64,000 nt of DNA from Micrasema longulum (GCA_022494885.1 JAGVSM010001168.1:62001-126000), one strand, 5' to 3'; shown: positions 41,641 through 52,579, counted from the first letter of the stretch. Numbers and translations: made by a program. The notes: a model not told the origin generated them from the letters alone.

Positions 41641-41769
41641 ATGGTCTCAACATGTACCGTATCGAAGGCTTTTTTAAAATCTAAAATTACTCCCGTGATT
41701 GAAATCTCAGTATCATTATCATTCAAATGTCGCGTGTATTGTTAATTATTTGTGAACGACATTAAAAAA

Positions 41770-42100
41770 ATAAATAAGGGCCGGCACCAGAACTCCATTG
41801 TTGGTATTAGTTTTGCCTCTCGCGACAAACATTTGTTTGCAACGGCAGATTTAAGTGCACCGTTCACCCTATTTCCGGCACCCAACCCCTTTTAATATGT
41901 TTCTCAGTCTTTCCATGTCTAGTAAACGTACTTCGCACACACACAAATTCATCTACCTGATTTAGTATATCTCCGCTCACACTGATCTCACGTTATACTT
42001 GCACCCCTTTCAAAAACCATTACTTTCGATTTATCAACATTCGTTAGCAAATCGCTTTTCTTGCATATTAATGCGTTGCGTTATTAAACAGTGTACTGTA
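41770..42100 (-). mobile_element. LINE reverse-transcriptase fragment (family A)
   Basis: The minus strand reads ANKCLSREAK, AGNRVNGALKSAV, TNVDKSKVMVFERG in several frames, as in the copies at 9919 and 44876. Broken. Confidence 0.65.
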
Positions 42101-42104
42101 TTAA

Positions 42105-42955
42105 AAATGACAACACCATAGAATTAAGAATAGTCCAGAAGGAGCGTAGAATCATATTTAAATACATCGGATTGCGTCCAATAATTCCCCCACTATGCCT
42201 CACTTTCGCCGCGCGCATTCGTGATGCCGCCGCGTAATGTTGCACGATGGGAAAAATTATAATTATAACACAAATGTAAGGTTAAAAAAAAGCAATCTGT
42301 TAATTTCTCTAAAATTTTATTGTGCACGCGGAAATATTGATTGACACAACAGAGTAGATAAGTAAATGGTCATTTAATAAGAGTAATTGAATTGATGAAC
42401 TTTAAATTTAAAATATAAAACAAATTTTATTTTACAAAACTATCCGTTTTATATCATGTTAAATCATATTTGATGTTTTAAAGATAATGTCGGTCAAATG
42501 TCCACGATAGAGTTGTTTAATCCGAGATACAATTTTTATTAGTTCTCTCATTAGATGAGCAAAGTAGGGTAAAAAAATTTACTACTCTGGCAACACTAAC
42601 GAAATGTTAATTTTGTTTCTTCGACAATCTGACAGATGGAAAAATAATTCAATTTTTAAGTAATGCATTTGTTACATACACATTCATTTGCTAATTACAC
42701 ATGAAATGTGGTTGCATCCTGTTTCTTTAAGATCCTAGCAGTATTTGTAGTTCAGTCACCTTCTGTTTTATGTGCGTACGCGGTTTCTGGTCTATTCTTA
42801 ATTATATGCTTAAAATCTACATAAAATTAATATTAATTAAATAAATGATTCGTGTATTTAATTTAACATGAATTTTAAAGTCTAAAGTCTAAAATATCTA
42901 CTTGTTGTTTGGTAAGAATTAAAATATTTAAACAAGTTCTTCTAAAATAATTAGT
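42105..42955. other. Unassigned sequence
   Basis: A CpG-richer bit at 42195-42245 (TTTCGCCGCGCGCATTCGTG) stands out. The rest is AT-rich. Confidence 0.3.
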
Positions 42956-42964
42956 GCATCTGGG

Positions 42965-43250
42965 AAGTATGTTTTTAAGGGATGGAAGAGAAGAATAAGA
43001 TGTTGAAAGGAGTGCACGCGGGCAACAAAATGAACGGCGCAGAAAGTCCAGTAATTGCTAGTAAACATATCTCGATGAAAGCTAGACAGGCAGTGCACAA
43101 CGGGGTTTTAGTCCCAACACTCGTGTATGGAAGTGAAACTTGGAATTAACAGAAGAACGAAAGCGGAGTAAATGCGGTTGAAATGCGGTCTCTTGGACGA
43201 ATGTGTGGGAAAACAATGTACGAGTCCAACGAAAATGTTTAAGATTCATT
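42965..43250 (+). mobile_element. LINE reverse-transcriptase fragment (family A), plus strand
   Basis: The plus strand reads ISMKARQAVHNGVLVPTLVY, GSETWN, then AVEMRSLGRMCGKTMYE. Head-to-head with 41770-42100. Confidence 0.8.
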
Positions 43251-43499
43251 CATTTCAAATTGCTTATTCCTATAGAATAAATTGACTACGCGAGTTTGTA
43301 TGTGTTCCTACAGCAAAGGAAAGCATTCAAGAAGCAAGCGGTGTTGTTACTCCTGACTCACGATGACACAATTGCCATATCCGCCTAGATTATGCCATAA
43401 TTATACCTTTGTAAATTTTAATAGACTTTAAGATTGTTTAGATTAAGAGTTATCATATAATATAAAGTCAATAATGCCAATCTGTTGGGGGCTTTTATA

Positions 43500-43743
43500 A
43501 AGCTAGGGTTTCCTAGGACAGCGGTGCCCGTATTTTAACGGCCGTAGTGAACGGTGATGCGGTGGATAACCGTCGTAACAGTGACTAGAGTGTGGTTTCC
43601 TAGGAAGACGGTGTTATCAACACCATTTAAACCGTTTCACTAGGAAACCACTCTCTAGTCGACGTTACGACGGCTGTCTACCGCATCACCGTTCACTACG
43701 ACCGTTAAAATACGGGCACCGCTGTCCTAGGAAACCCTAGCTT
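43500..43743. mobile_element. Long hairpin MITE (244 bp)
   Basis: The two arms of about 115 bp are inverse copies with few differences: AAGCTAGGGTTTCCTAGGAC..GCGGTGCCCGTATTTTAACG at the left and the same read backwards at the right. The centre holds two further facing TTTCCTAG words. No coding capacity. A transcript through it would fold into a nearly perfect double strand. Confidence 0.88.
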
Positions 43744-43812
43744 AAGCCTGTTATTTGGCTTAAAATTTTTAGTCTTTGTTAATTTTTTTGAATTGACCAA
43801 CTCTGATACCCG

Positions 43813-44031
43813 TATGCAGAGACAAACCTTAAGGTGAGGAAAGTACATTCTATTGTCTTCACCTTCGGGTTACTCTCTGCATTTGAAATTAGAATGTACT
43901 TTCCTCACTATGCAGAGACAAACCTTAAGGTGAGGAGAGTACATGTACAATGTATTGTCTTCACCTTCGGGTTATTCTCTGCATTTGAAATTAGAATGTA
44001 CTTTCCTCACCTTAAGTTTTGTCTCTGCATA
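43813..44031. repeat. Tandem pair of hairpin units (TGCAGAGACAAACCTTAAGG)
   Basis: Each unit of about 100-120 bp is palindromic: ATGCAGAGACAAACCTTAAG..GTGAGGAAAGTACATTCTA faces TAGAATGTACTTTCCTCACC. The units also share ATTGTCTTCACCTTCGGGTT and TCTCTGCATTTGAAAT. The unit is therefore both tandem and inverted. Confidence 0.85.
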
Positions 44032-44068
44032 TGAGGATCGCAGAAAAATAACTGACCTAATATTTTCA

Positions 44069-44181
44069 ATTATAATAATAAAAATACTTTATAGTTTTAT
44101 TCCACTTTTATTTGTAAATTAAAAAAATATATATATAAATAAAAGTGGAATAAAACCAAAAAGTATTTTTATTATTATAGT
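44069..44181. mobile_element. Hairpin MITE (113 bp)
   Basis: TATAATAATAAAAATACTTT and GTTTTATTCCACTTTTATTT are matched by the inverse AAATAAAAGTGGAATAAAAC and AAAGTATTTTTATTATTATA around an AT-rich centre. The arms are almost perfect. Confidence 0.85.
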
Positions 44182-44189
44182 TAAAATGC

Positions 44190-44646
44190 AGTTCCACCAA
44201 GAAATGTCAGTAGAAAAACTTAATATTGTTGCGAACTCCTGGATTTAATAAATTTTAATACACCAACACGTAGAACTAGACGAAATAGTCTATATTATTG
44301 CCACCCACGTATACACAGGCTAGAAATGAATTTACCTCTCATATCGAATTTTTTAACTCAAGTCTCTGTGAATTAAAATCATCTCTTTATAAATATTTTG
44401 TGATATTCTATAGTGACGATTAACGAATTATTTGCAAAATCTACTTATGCTAATGATCTGGTGTTAATTCATTATATATTTTTAATATCTTTTGTATGCT
44501 GACATACATACATGTATACATACATTTTTCTTGTTATTTTTCTTTTTATACCCATATTTTAATTTGGTTTTTCAGTTTTTTAATTTTTGCATATCTATAT
44601 ATTTTGCATATTTTTGCTTGTGCCATATAATAAATAAATAAATAAA
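44190..44646 (+). mobile_element. LINE 3' end (family E), decayed
   Basis: The plus strand reads NTPTRRTRRNSLYYCHPRIH and LEMNLPLISN, the V-P-x-R-x-x-R-R segment of family E, then an AT-rich 3' UTR and (AAAT)n at 44628-44646. Confidence 0.7.
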
Positions 44647-44754
44647 TGACAGAGTTACGCATGACGGAAATACGATTTACAGCCGAACAGAAACCGGAAG
44701 TTATTTAAATACGTTAAAAGTCACCTCAAAACGCCCAAAATTAGGCGTTTTTAT

Positions 44755-45440
44755 TGTTAAACCATATGAACAAACCATCACACCGTTTCCCCGTAAGGGT
44801 AGGCAGAGAGAATAGAACGCCACATCAGTTCATCTTTGCATGCAGATCTCGCTTCCTCTACATTCATATATCTTCTCATGCACGCACGCCGATTATTCCG
44901 ACTTTTGACATGCCCATCTTCAAATATTTGTGGGATTTTGTCATGCCATGTCTTTCTCGGTCTTCCTCTATATCTGCATCCTTAAAAATTCGCATTGTAA
45001 ATATTTTTAGCCGTTCTTTCGCTGCCCGTTCGCTATACATGTCCGAACCAGCGCAGAGCTCTTTCCTGGTTTTTTGATAATGATAAACATTTGTGCATCC
45101 ATCGATAATAGTTTTACCGCACATTCGCCCGAGAGATCGCATATCGACAGCATTCCGCCCTCTTTCATCCCCGCTCTCCAAGTCCATACTTCGCTCCCAT
45201 ACATCAGGATCGTAATTTTGCCTCTTGCGACAAACATTTATTTACCAAAGTAGATTTTAAGCGCACCATTCACTCTGTTCCCGGCACTCACCCTCATTCA
45301 ATGTCTTTCCCAGTCATTCCATCCCTAGTAAACATACTTCCCAGATACACAAATTCCTCTACCTGTTTTAGTATAACCCATTCACAGTGATTTCACATTT
45401 GGTGAAACTTTAATTTCTTTCAAAAACTATCACATTATAA
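44755..45440 (-). mobile_element. LINE 3' half (family A)
   Basis: The minus strand reads FVARGKITILMYGSEVWTW, RNAVDMRSLGRMCGKTIID, then RERHGMTKSHKYLKMG and the 3' end CCCTTACGGGGAAACGGTGTG. Frames overlap because of indels. Confidence 0.82.
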
Positions 45441-45719
45441 AATAACATCGCACTAAAGGTAAGAATTGCATCAAATAAAAAGTATTTTAATAACTGTGTA
45501 GTATTTTGATTTTTTTTTAGGAAAGAAGATACACTACAACACGCCCGGCAACTACAGAGACCGTGGGCGGTTGGAATTCTAAGTAGCCCTTTTTACAATA
45601 ATGTAGTAAAATATAACCTTCATTTAAAATTTTAAATGTTGTAAGTAGCAAAAAGGAATCGGAAGATCAATGTTAAAAAATTATAATTTTAAACAATATT
45701 AAGCTGCTTTTTTTAGTGA

Positions 45720-47157
45720 GAATTTTTTAATTGCTGCGGTGATGTTGGTGCGCGTACGATATGGGATTTATGTGATCTTCGCCACTTCAGGGAAATAAAT
45801 CGAGTGCAAAATCTTAAATTCGCGAGCATTCTCTCACTGCGCTAAGCGGTATCTACACCGCAGAGAACAGAATCCAAATAACAGTACGTGTATCAAAAAG
45901 TCCTTGGGTATATTATCAAATCAAAACAAACGCCCATGATAGTACATATGACCTTCTTACGGAGCGCCGCAATGCTAAATGTATCCGGAACTCAGAACGG
46001 GCCGGCAGTAAACAGCCACTCGCATTAAGCCCGATCGCGGACAAAATAGACGAGCGGAGAAAATAGCAACTCGGTGTAAAAAATATACTTGTATTGCTAT
46101 TGAATACGCGAATCAGACGCGGTATTGTACTACTCGACCTCTTACTGAACGGTAAACTTTTCAAGTGCGTACCGGCCGAACTGACACCGGGATGGTCGCA
46201 ATACACAGCCGCCCGTATTAACCCGGTCTACTTTTACACGAGTAAACCGTTCAGTAAAAAAGTATTTTTAAGTCATAGAGTAAAAAGGTATAAATTTTCT
46301 GGTTCCTGAGGGAGTGTAGTATGAAAATGAAAATACTTTGCGGGGAAGGGATGCATTGCTGCTCTGAAAGTTTGATCGTTCCTGCACGGGCCCTAACTCA
46401 GCGGGCCGATAGTGGCCCCAGTCGTGATTGTTCCGTCGCCCGTCGCGTCGTTCGCATAGGGCGCGAGCCTAGCCGCCCGTACATATTGCATATTGTAATA
46501 GTGTAGTAGATTACGGAAGACCTCCTCCTACTCCTGCCACCCTGGTAACGTTCAAAGGGGACGGCCCGCCGCAGCGTATTTTGAAAGCAAAAAAAAAATT
46601 GTAACTGTATTTCTTAGCGCGCCCTTCCGTTCGCGGAAGTCGAAAAAGTTTTAAAATTATTTGAAAGTTGTTTTTTTTTTGGGTTTTCATTTGTTAAGTT
46701 GGTTAAAATTTAAAAAATGATTTGAAAATACAAGATTAAGATTTCCCACCTGTTGTGTCTTCTCTGTTTATAAACATTTTATTTGTCTTATTGGTTTCCC
46801 GTTTGAATCGTAGGTGTGTGAATAAAATTTTTGAAACTCGATAACTTATATAATTTTGGCGGTTAGATGGTGTTACGCATTGTCGTGAATTCGAATCAGT
46901 TTTTGAACTGAATTTTGAGTGACGATTTTTTCAAACCCCTTTTGCAAAATATAATTGCAAAGGGCAGTTAACAGTTGCAATAAAAATAATTTTATTCCTG
47001 GTGTTATGATTTTTCCGCATGAATGTGTCTAGTACACTATATCGTGAAACGTGACCAAAGTGAACGAATTGTGATAAGAAACTAGTGATATCGGAAACAG
47101 ATTAGTTGGCTGTTTGCAAAACAATGTGCAGTGACCTTATTTGACAAGTGAATCAAA
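45720..47157 (+). promoter_or_regulatory. NOL4: CpG-richer upstream and 5' UTR region of NOL4
   Basis: From about 45.72 kb base composition rises: CGCGCGTACG, GAACGGGCCGGCAG, a block at 45985-46240, and CGTCGCCCGTCGCGTCGTTC at 46434-46456. A TATA-like AGGTATAAATTTTCTGG lies at about 46288. None of the mobile elements seen elsewhere intrude. I infer a promoter with regulatory DNA; the transcription start cannot be fixed and may include 5' introns. Confidence 0.55.
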
Positions 47158-47685
47158 ATGGCCGCAGCCATGATATCAGATCGTGGACTTCGCAAAAAAA
47201 TCACCCAAGAAACTGTCAAGGAAGCGCAAAAGGAGAAAGCGGCGCCTAAAAAGGCGTCCAAGAGGAAATCGACCTCGAAAGCGCCAAAGGCAGTTTCCGA
47301 ACACAACAACAACCATTCAAAGAAGCCGAAGATTGTCCCAAATGGGGACGGTAAGGAAGACCTTTTTGCTGCTTATCAGCCGTGGGTCATTCAAGCTTAC
47401 GGAGATTTAGCCAAAACTAAAACGATCACTCTTCGCAAGTATAATAGGATCTTGAAGGCACTCAGGGGTGAAGATGCGCATAGTTCAGACAGTTCGAAGT
47501 TCAGATTCTGGGTAAAGGCGAAGGGGTTTCACCTTGGACAGCCGTCCGGGTATGACGCAAAACCTGCAGATGGAATCGTCTGTAGGTACAGCGCTTTGGA
47601 CGTTGACGGAGGTCAAGAGTCGATTGACAGGTGCTCAGGATCATCGGGAGATCCAGCTCTATACGTACCGAGTGCTCCTGTAAAG
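47158..47685 (+). CDS. NOL4: NOL4 (nucleolar protein 4) orthologue, first coding exon
   Basis: The exon has 176 codons from ATG in the context AATCAAAATGGCC to the donor AAG|GTAAGA, ending in phase 0. Residues 11-58 form a Lys/Ala-rich tail with NLS-like KKASKRK and KKPK. Residues 73-128 hold the NOL4 N-terminal block: W-x-x-x-x-YGDLAKTKTITLRKYNRIL, then SSKFRFWVKAKGFHLGQP. The exon ends YVPSAPVK, where vertebrate NOL4 has LYVPVK. The N-terminal extension is long compared with vertebrates. NOL4 is a nuclear protein of poorly known function, mostly neuronal. The six codons after the donor are intron. An in-frame ATG at residue 5 is an alternative start. Confidence 0.9.
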
Positions 47686-48710
47686 GTAAGAGATTTGCAA
47701 TAATTATTTTTCGAATAAAAAATGCCCGCAATGAACGCGGCCGCGCGGCGGCAGCGGCGGAATCCTAAAGGCTTGTCGGTTTGAAGTGGTCGAAGTACCA
47801 GGGCGGTAGACGGCTTAAGAAGTGTCAACCTCCCACACCAATAATGCATGCCACACAACGACACAGCTCGATCCCCGAACGGAGATTTCCGTCTCCAGCT
47901 TCTGCGCCTCGAGTAAAAAATCTGAATAAACAACAACCTGTTAAGTTTTCAAAACTTATTTTGTTACGCGCGAGTAAGGTGCCCGTTATTATTTATTATA
48001 CGTATACCACCAATGCATGCAATTCGCCATTGATGATGCGTTTTGAGTTTACTGATGAAACGGATAGACTATTAGTATATATAAAAATATAATTTGATGT
48101 GTCTTAAATTTTTAGATGCCGTAAGTAATGATAATGTTTTTTTTGTGTGGAAGATACGTATTGTCTGTCGCCGGGAAGGATATGTGATCGCACGGGAATC
48201 GACTCTGGGACGGGCTGACCCGAAGCCGCGAAAAGGTGAAGCCCCGCATTAGCTCTGCTCACCCTTGTCTCTGTGCCCCGGGCCCGCGGTGCGGTAGGGT
48301 ACGACTGGTACGAGTGCTTACTGCTTGCACTTTTACGGTTCGGTGATTATCAAACTAGACTATTTATACATTCATTTATTTTGTTTGTTTGTGTTACCTT
48401 TACGTCTCAACGGAGCGACCGATTAACATATATTTTTCGCATTGAGATAGCCGGAGAGATGAGAAGTAAAATATGATACAGATTGTTCAAATATGTACGT
48501 ACTTCGTCACTTTTTTGTCAATTGACTTTTGTCACATTATTATTAATTCAAGATTGATCTACATGTCTGTTTTTTATAACTTCCTTACATATCCACTCTT
48601 TCCTACCTGCTGATAAGCTTTTAAAATAAAAGCTTATTTACCGAAATCACTTAGGGATGCGTACACTCCTTGCCCGCTACTTCATTTAAAAAAATATATT
48701 TCCATAAATA
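47686..48710 (+). other. Start of NOL4 intron 1, GC-rich in part
   Basis: The intron contains CGCGGCCGCGCGGCGGCAGC just after the exon and CCCCGGGCCCGCGGTGCGG near 48280. Open frames here (47781-48092, 48273-48476) have no recognised homology. No next NOL4 exon was seen. Confidence 0.45.
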
Positions 48711-48716
48711 TTTATT

Positions 48717-48872
48717 TTGCATCACAACAGACCAGAAGACCCAATTATAGTAGTGAATTGCAACACAGAACATCTAGGCTTAGAAAAAATGCTTTTTTTT
48801 GTTTTCTCAACGGGAATCGAACCCGGAACCTTCCGTGCACGAAGTGTCTTAACCATTACACCACTGAGATTT
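48717..48872 (-). mobile_element. tRNA-derived SINE (family 1)
   Basis: Minus strand: TCTCAGTGGTGTAATGG (A box), AAGGTTCCGGGTTCGATTCC (B box), body ending GGGTCTTCTGGTCTGTTGTG. Confidence 0.85.
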
Positions 48873-48884
48873 GATTGCCATTTT

Positions 48885-48965
48885 CTTATAGTGAGTTATT
48901 TACAACTCGTTGAAAATGGCCTCAAAATTGAAATATTTGGGTAATCGCAAGAACGCAACTATTTC
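48885..48965 (+). mobile_element. SINE family 3 tail
   Basis: ATAGTGAGTTATTTACAACTC, GTTGAAAATGGCC and AAATATTTGGGTAATCGCAAG match the body of family 3 without its tRNA-like head. Confidence 0.65.
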
Positions 48966-48974
48966 CTTTTTAAT

Positions 48975-49207
48975 TACCTGTCATTGGCTGGTTTAAGTGG
49001 CCACCTTACACACTTTGTACCATTCAGCATTCTGCCTATATTTAAACATTTATTTGATGGAATATAAATGTTCAAACATAGGCAGAATGGTGAATGTTAC
49101 ACAGTGTGTAAAGTGGCCACCTTAACCAGCCAATGACAGGTCATAAGTCCTGTGGACGCCTGGACTTCTATATTCCCTTCTCTAAAATGTTCTTCATCAC
49201 TGTTGCA
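48975..49207. mobile_element. Foldback repeat (family M1), long palindrome
   Basis: CCTGTCATTGGCTGGTTTAA..GTGGCCACCTTACACAC faces GTGTGTAAAGTGGCCACCTT..AACCAGCCAATGACAGG, with AGGCAGAAT/ATTCTGCCTA inside. The right arm continues to TGTTGCA at 49206. A family E LINE tail follows at once and separates it from the usual AACAGCTCCC flank at 49411, so the LINE tail inserted into it. Confidence 0.82.
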
Positions 49208-49209
49208 TT

Positions 49210-49395
49210 ATTTAATTTTGTTTATTCAGAAAAACAACAGCAATACAAAAAAATATACACAACATTATTAAAAAAAAACATAAAATAAAGCCAAATCTGT
49301 TTTTCACATAAATACAATTATAAAAATCCAGTTCAGTTAGATATTAATTCATAGAAGTTTTTTTTTGTGTGAAGATGCGTGTGTAAAAATAAAAT
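49210..49395 (+). mobile_element. LINE 3' UTR (family E)
   Basis: TTTATTCAGAAAAACAACAG, AAATCCAGTTCAGTTAGATA and GTGTGAAGATGCGTGTGTAAAA match 34815-35005 almost base for base. Confidence 0.8.
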
Positions 49396-49609
49396 TATGT
49401 TTATATTAACAGCTCCCTAGGGGTTGAATCCAGTCCTTGTCTACAAAACTCAAAACATCGTCGATTTCCTTTTGAAAAATATACAAATTGTGTGTTTTCA
49501 AGTATCTCCGTTGAATTACCTTATTAAAAAAATTACAAACACCGCAGAAATGTAATTTAAAATGAATAAAAATACAAAAGTATTTTTTAAATATGAGTCT
49601 TGTTGTATG

Positions 49610-49835
49610 ATTGACGACGGGGCGCGCGGCGCGCGGCGGCCCGCGAGCGGCGGTAGCCGGCGCGTGTGCCGCCCCTCCCCGCTCCTGCTCCCCGCTCCGG
49701 GAAGCGGTCGCTCCCGTGCTCGACTGCTCGGCCATCCCGCGTCACACATCGCCCGCCCCGTGCCGGTGTTGGTGGCCTGCGCCGGTGTTGGTGTGGCGTG
49801 TAGAGTCGAGTGTGGAACACCGCCCAGGGGCGCAA
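49610..49835. promoter_or_regulatory. Isolated CpG island inside the presumed NOL4 intron
   Basis: GACGGGGCGCGCGGCGCGCG, CTCCCCGCTCCGGG and GTGCCGGTGTTGGTGGCC in an otherwise AT-rich intron. Reading frames are open on both strands; the minus one starts GGGATGGCCGAG and reads MAEQSSTGATASRSGEQERG. It could be an alternative or antisense promoter with a first exon, or an unmethylated repeat. No known protein was recognised. Confidence 0.4.
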
Positions 49836-49979
49836 CATTTAAAAAATATATATTTACAGAATTTAACAGACAATCCGAAGAAATAAATATAATATAAAAG
49901 TCTAAAGTCTGTTCGTTATTACAAGAATTTCCAAATAAACAAACCAGCCGCGTAAAACCCGACGGGGAATATATATAAT

Positions 49980-50755
49980 ATATATTTATATAGCGCCATT
50001 TTCGTAATATAATACCTCAAGGGCGCTTTACAAAGTGATTACATAAAGAAATAAATTGAATTTTAACCTTTTGCCTTTTAATTTAAGAAAAACAATATAC
50101 GAGTACTTTGTCATCTCATGGTAAGGATTTATTCAAATGATTTAGAGAACAAGTGGGTTTTAAGTTTTTTCCGAAACATCACTTCACTCTGTTTCACACC
50201 TCTGCTGGAAGACCATTCCAAGCCGTAGGGCCTGCGACCGCAAATGCGCGTTCGCCGAATTTAGTGCGCTATTTGCGTAGAGGTATATTGTAACTTTTCC
50301 TCCCGACGTAGATGTAGCTGATCTAAGCGTAAGACGTATGTCAGCTTGTTCATCTGGAATGCAGAGTTTCCCTTAGATATTCTAGAGCAGAGTTGTGCAG
50401 TGACTTATACATAAGCCAACAGAGTTTATATTCCACTCTCTGTGGAAAACGTAGTCAGTGTAATTTCCAAAGTAGTGGAGTGATATGACTAAACTTAGAT
50501 ATTCCAAAAATAAGTCTCGCTGCGGCATTCAATACAGACGACTGTGGGTGAGTCATTTCATTCGTTGGTAGACCTGCGTAGATACCATTACAATAACCGA
50601 CTCTAGATACTACAAATGCATTTATTAATTGACGGGTGGCATCAACTGGCAAATTTTTGCGTATGCATTTAATCTGTGTCAGCTGGTAAAAGCATGAACT
50701 TATCGTTCTACTAATTTGAGCGTCAAGAGAAAAGTCAGATGTAGCCTATTTCACA
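49980..50755 (-). mobile_element. LINE 3' half (family F, CR1/L2-like)
   Basis: The minus strand reads INAFVVSRVGYCNGIYAGLP, NAAARLIFGISKFSHITPLL, then ALEYLRE and AFAVAGPTAWNGLP, and ends with GCGCCCTTGAGGTATT..GGCGCTATATAAAT at 49985-50035. The SR.dYCN..l.GLP and AP..WN.LP motifs are diagnostic. One internal stop and some shifts. Confidence 0.88.
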
Positions 50756-50765
50756 TATATCATCT

Positions 50766-50838
50766 TAATGCGCCCTTGAGGTGATTTTCACAAAAATGGC
50801 GCTATATAAATTATCCAAACATTATTATTATTATTAAT
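50766..50838 (+). mobile_element. LINE 3' tip (family F), plus strand
   Basis: GCGCCCTTGAGGTGATTTTC, AAATGGCGCTATATAAATTA and (ATT)n. The inverse of the terminus at 49985, so the two tips bracket the element. Confidence 0.75.
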
Positions 50839-50984
50839 CTAAACGGAACGGTAAAACTATCGTGAATTGACATTTATTAGATTCTTTACCTATTTAAATT
50901 TGATATTTGTATATTGTTTTTTTTTATAAAACTCCATAGTTAATGACTTTAGTAAAAATATCAATAAAACGCCTAGGTTAAAAT

Positions 50985-51174
50985 ATATATTTAAAAAAAT
51001 AAAAATTAACGTTCTTAGAATTTGCCCAAGTCTTTCAATTTTAGTGACCATTTTCAACGGGTTGTAAATAACTCACTATTAGTAAATGGAAATCAAAATG
51101 GGCAGAGAGGAGTTCGACTCTCGGACTTTTGATCCATGAGTCCGCAACACTAACCACGGGACCAAAACCCGATT
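50985..51174 (-). mobile_element. tRNA-derived SINE (family 3)
   Basis: Minus strand: TCGGGTTTTGGTCCCGTGG (A box), AGAGTCGAACTCC (B-box region), AATAGTGAGTTATTTACAAC and GGGCAAATTCTAAGAACG. Confidence 0.78.
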
Positions 51175-51179
51175 CAAAC

Positions 51180-51855
51180 AATATAGTAAAGCTTAACAAA
51201 AGAGATATTTAAATTTAGCTAGTACTCTCAGGTGAAAATCCTGCAAAAGTAAACACGACTGAAGATTAGTCGGTCTCATGGTGTACTGGTTATTGCGTTC
51301 GTCAGGCATTAAATAAGTGAATAATTGTAAGACTATAAATATCGTTCCAACGTTTTGTATTTTATCATGCCGTGTAGATTTTCGCCGTGGTGTGAAATGG
51401 GCCAATCATGCGATATCACGCAGCGGGCTTGTGGTTTGCACGTGCACAGCGGTTCAATATCCGTGAATGTATGGTAGGTATTTACAGAGCTCATAGCCTA
51501 TCATTGGCTCATTTAAGCGATACATTGTCGGAAATTATTTTTTTTTCCGGACTTCCCTAACATAGGCATCATATTTTGCCATCTTTCAACAGACATGCTA
51601 TTTAAATGATATGCCATCTTCTTCCAAAATTTAATAATATACACAATTTTATTATGGCACAACTCTATATATATTTTTTTATGTCCTGACTTTTCAAGTC
51701 GGGACTATTCTATACTACATACTATAAAAATATCAGTACATTTACAAACATCATATAAATAAATAATCAAAATTTATACATGTCAAGAAATACAACACAG
51801 ATAAGTTATTTAATAATACATGGTGTAACAATGTTAAGATCATGTATCTGAAGTT
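51180..51855. other. Unassigned sequence
   Basis: 51470-51530 (CATAGCCTATCATTGGCTCA) weakly resembles M1. Nothing else was recognised. Confidence 0.3.
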
Positions 51856-51859
51856 TTCG

Positions 51860-52105
51860 GTCGGCCTCGTGGTGTAAAGATCAGCCATGCAAGAGGTCTC
51901 GGGTTCGATTCCCGACATGGTTGATATGCAATATTTATTGAAAAGGGTGTTTTCACATCAGAATATTTCATAGTCCCTGGACAGGTACCTGAAGCGTAAG
52001 ACTGATCATCTTACCTTGCTGTAACAAAAATGATCAAGATACGCTGCCATTGGTGTACTGATGTAGTACCCTATGCACCATAAGGTGTGGAAAGGGAAAA
52101 AACAG
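51860..52105 (+). mobile_element. tRNA-derived SINE (family 2)
   Basis: GGCCTCGTGGTGTAAAGATC (A box), CTCGGGTTCGATTCCCGACA (B box), TCCCTGGACAGGTACCTGAA, ACTGATCATCTTACC and a 3' part with CTATGCACCATAAGG. Confidence 0.88.
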
Positions 52106-52109
52106 AAAT

Positions 52110-52575
52110 TTCTTTCTTTATCATTCAATTAAGTCATAAATAATAACAAAATAATTCAATAAAAAAATAATAGTAATACATTTATAGTATTCGTATGGTC
52201 CTATATTAATAATATACTATAAAGATTAATAAGTAATTTTATGTTTCGATTAGCGATAGTGAAAATACGTATTTACAAATCATAAATTTTATTTATTTTA
52301 TTAGGTAAACAAACAGTATGTACACATACATTGCCAATTTCTTTGTATATTAGTGTAAGAAACTCATTAAGCATCACTATTAAGTTTATTCAAATATAAT
52401 ATACGTTAAGTGACATTTATTATTAATTTTTCGTCTTTGGAAATAGAAAAATAGGCATAGGTATTATATAATGTCATGGCTATTATTCTCTAACCCTATT
52501 AAATGAAGACATGCCATCTTTTGGCAGAGTGAAGATCTCGTCGATACATGTACATAACTCAATATTCCTAAAACT
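52110..52575. other. AT-rich sequence, nothing recognised
   Basis: Unassigned. Confidence 0.3.
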
Positions 52576-52579
52576 GTGA

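Noticed and set aside
43813..44031. CRISPR-like array of repeats
   Set aside because: The repeats are palindromic, only two units long, with no spacer structure, in an animal genome.
47613..47936. Open frames opposite and downstream of the NOL4 exon
   Set aside because: They are shadows of the real coding exon and of the GC-rich start of the intron.
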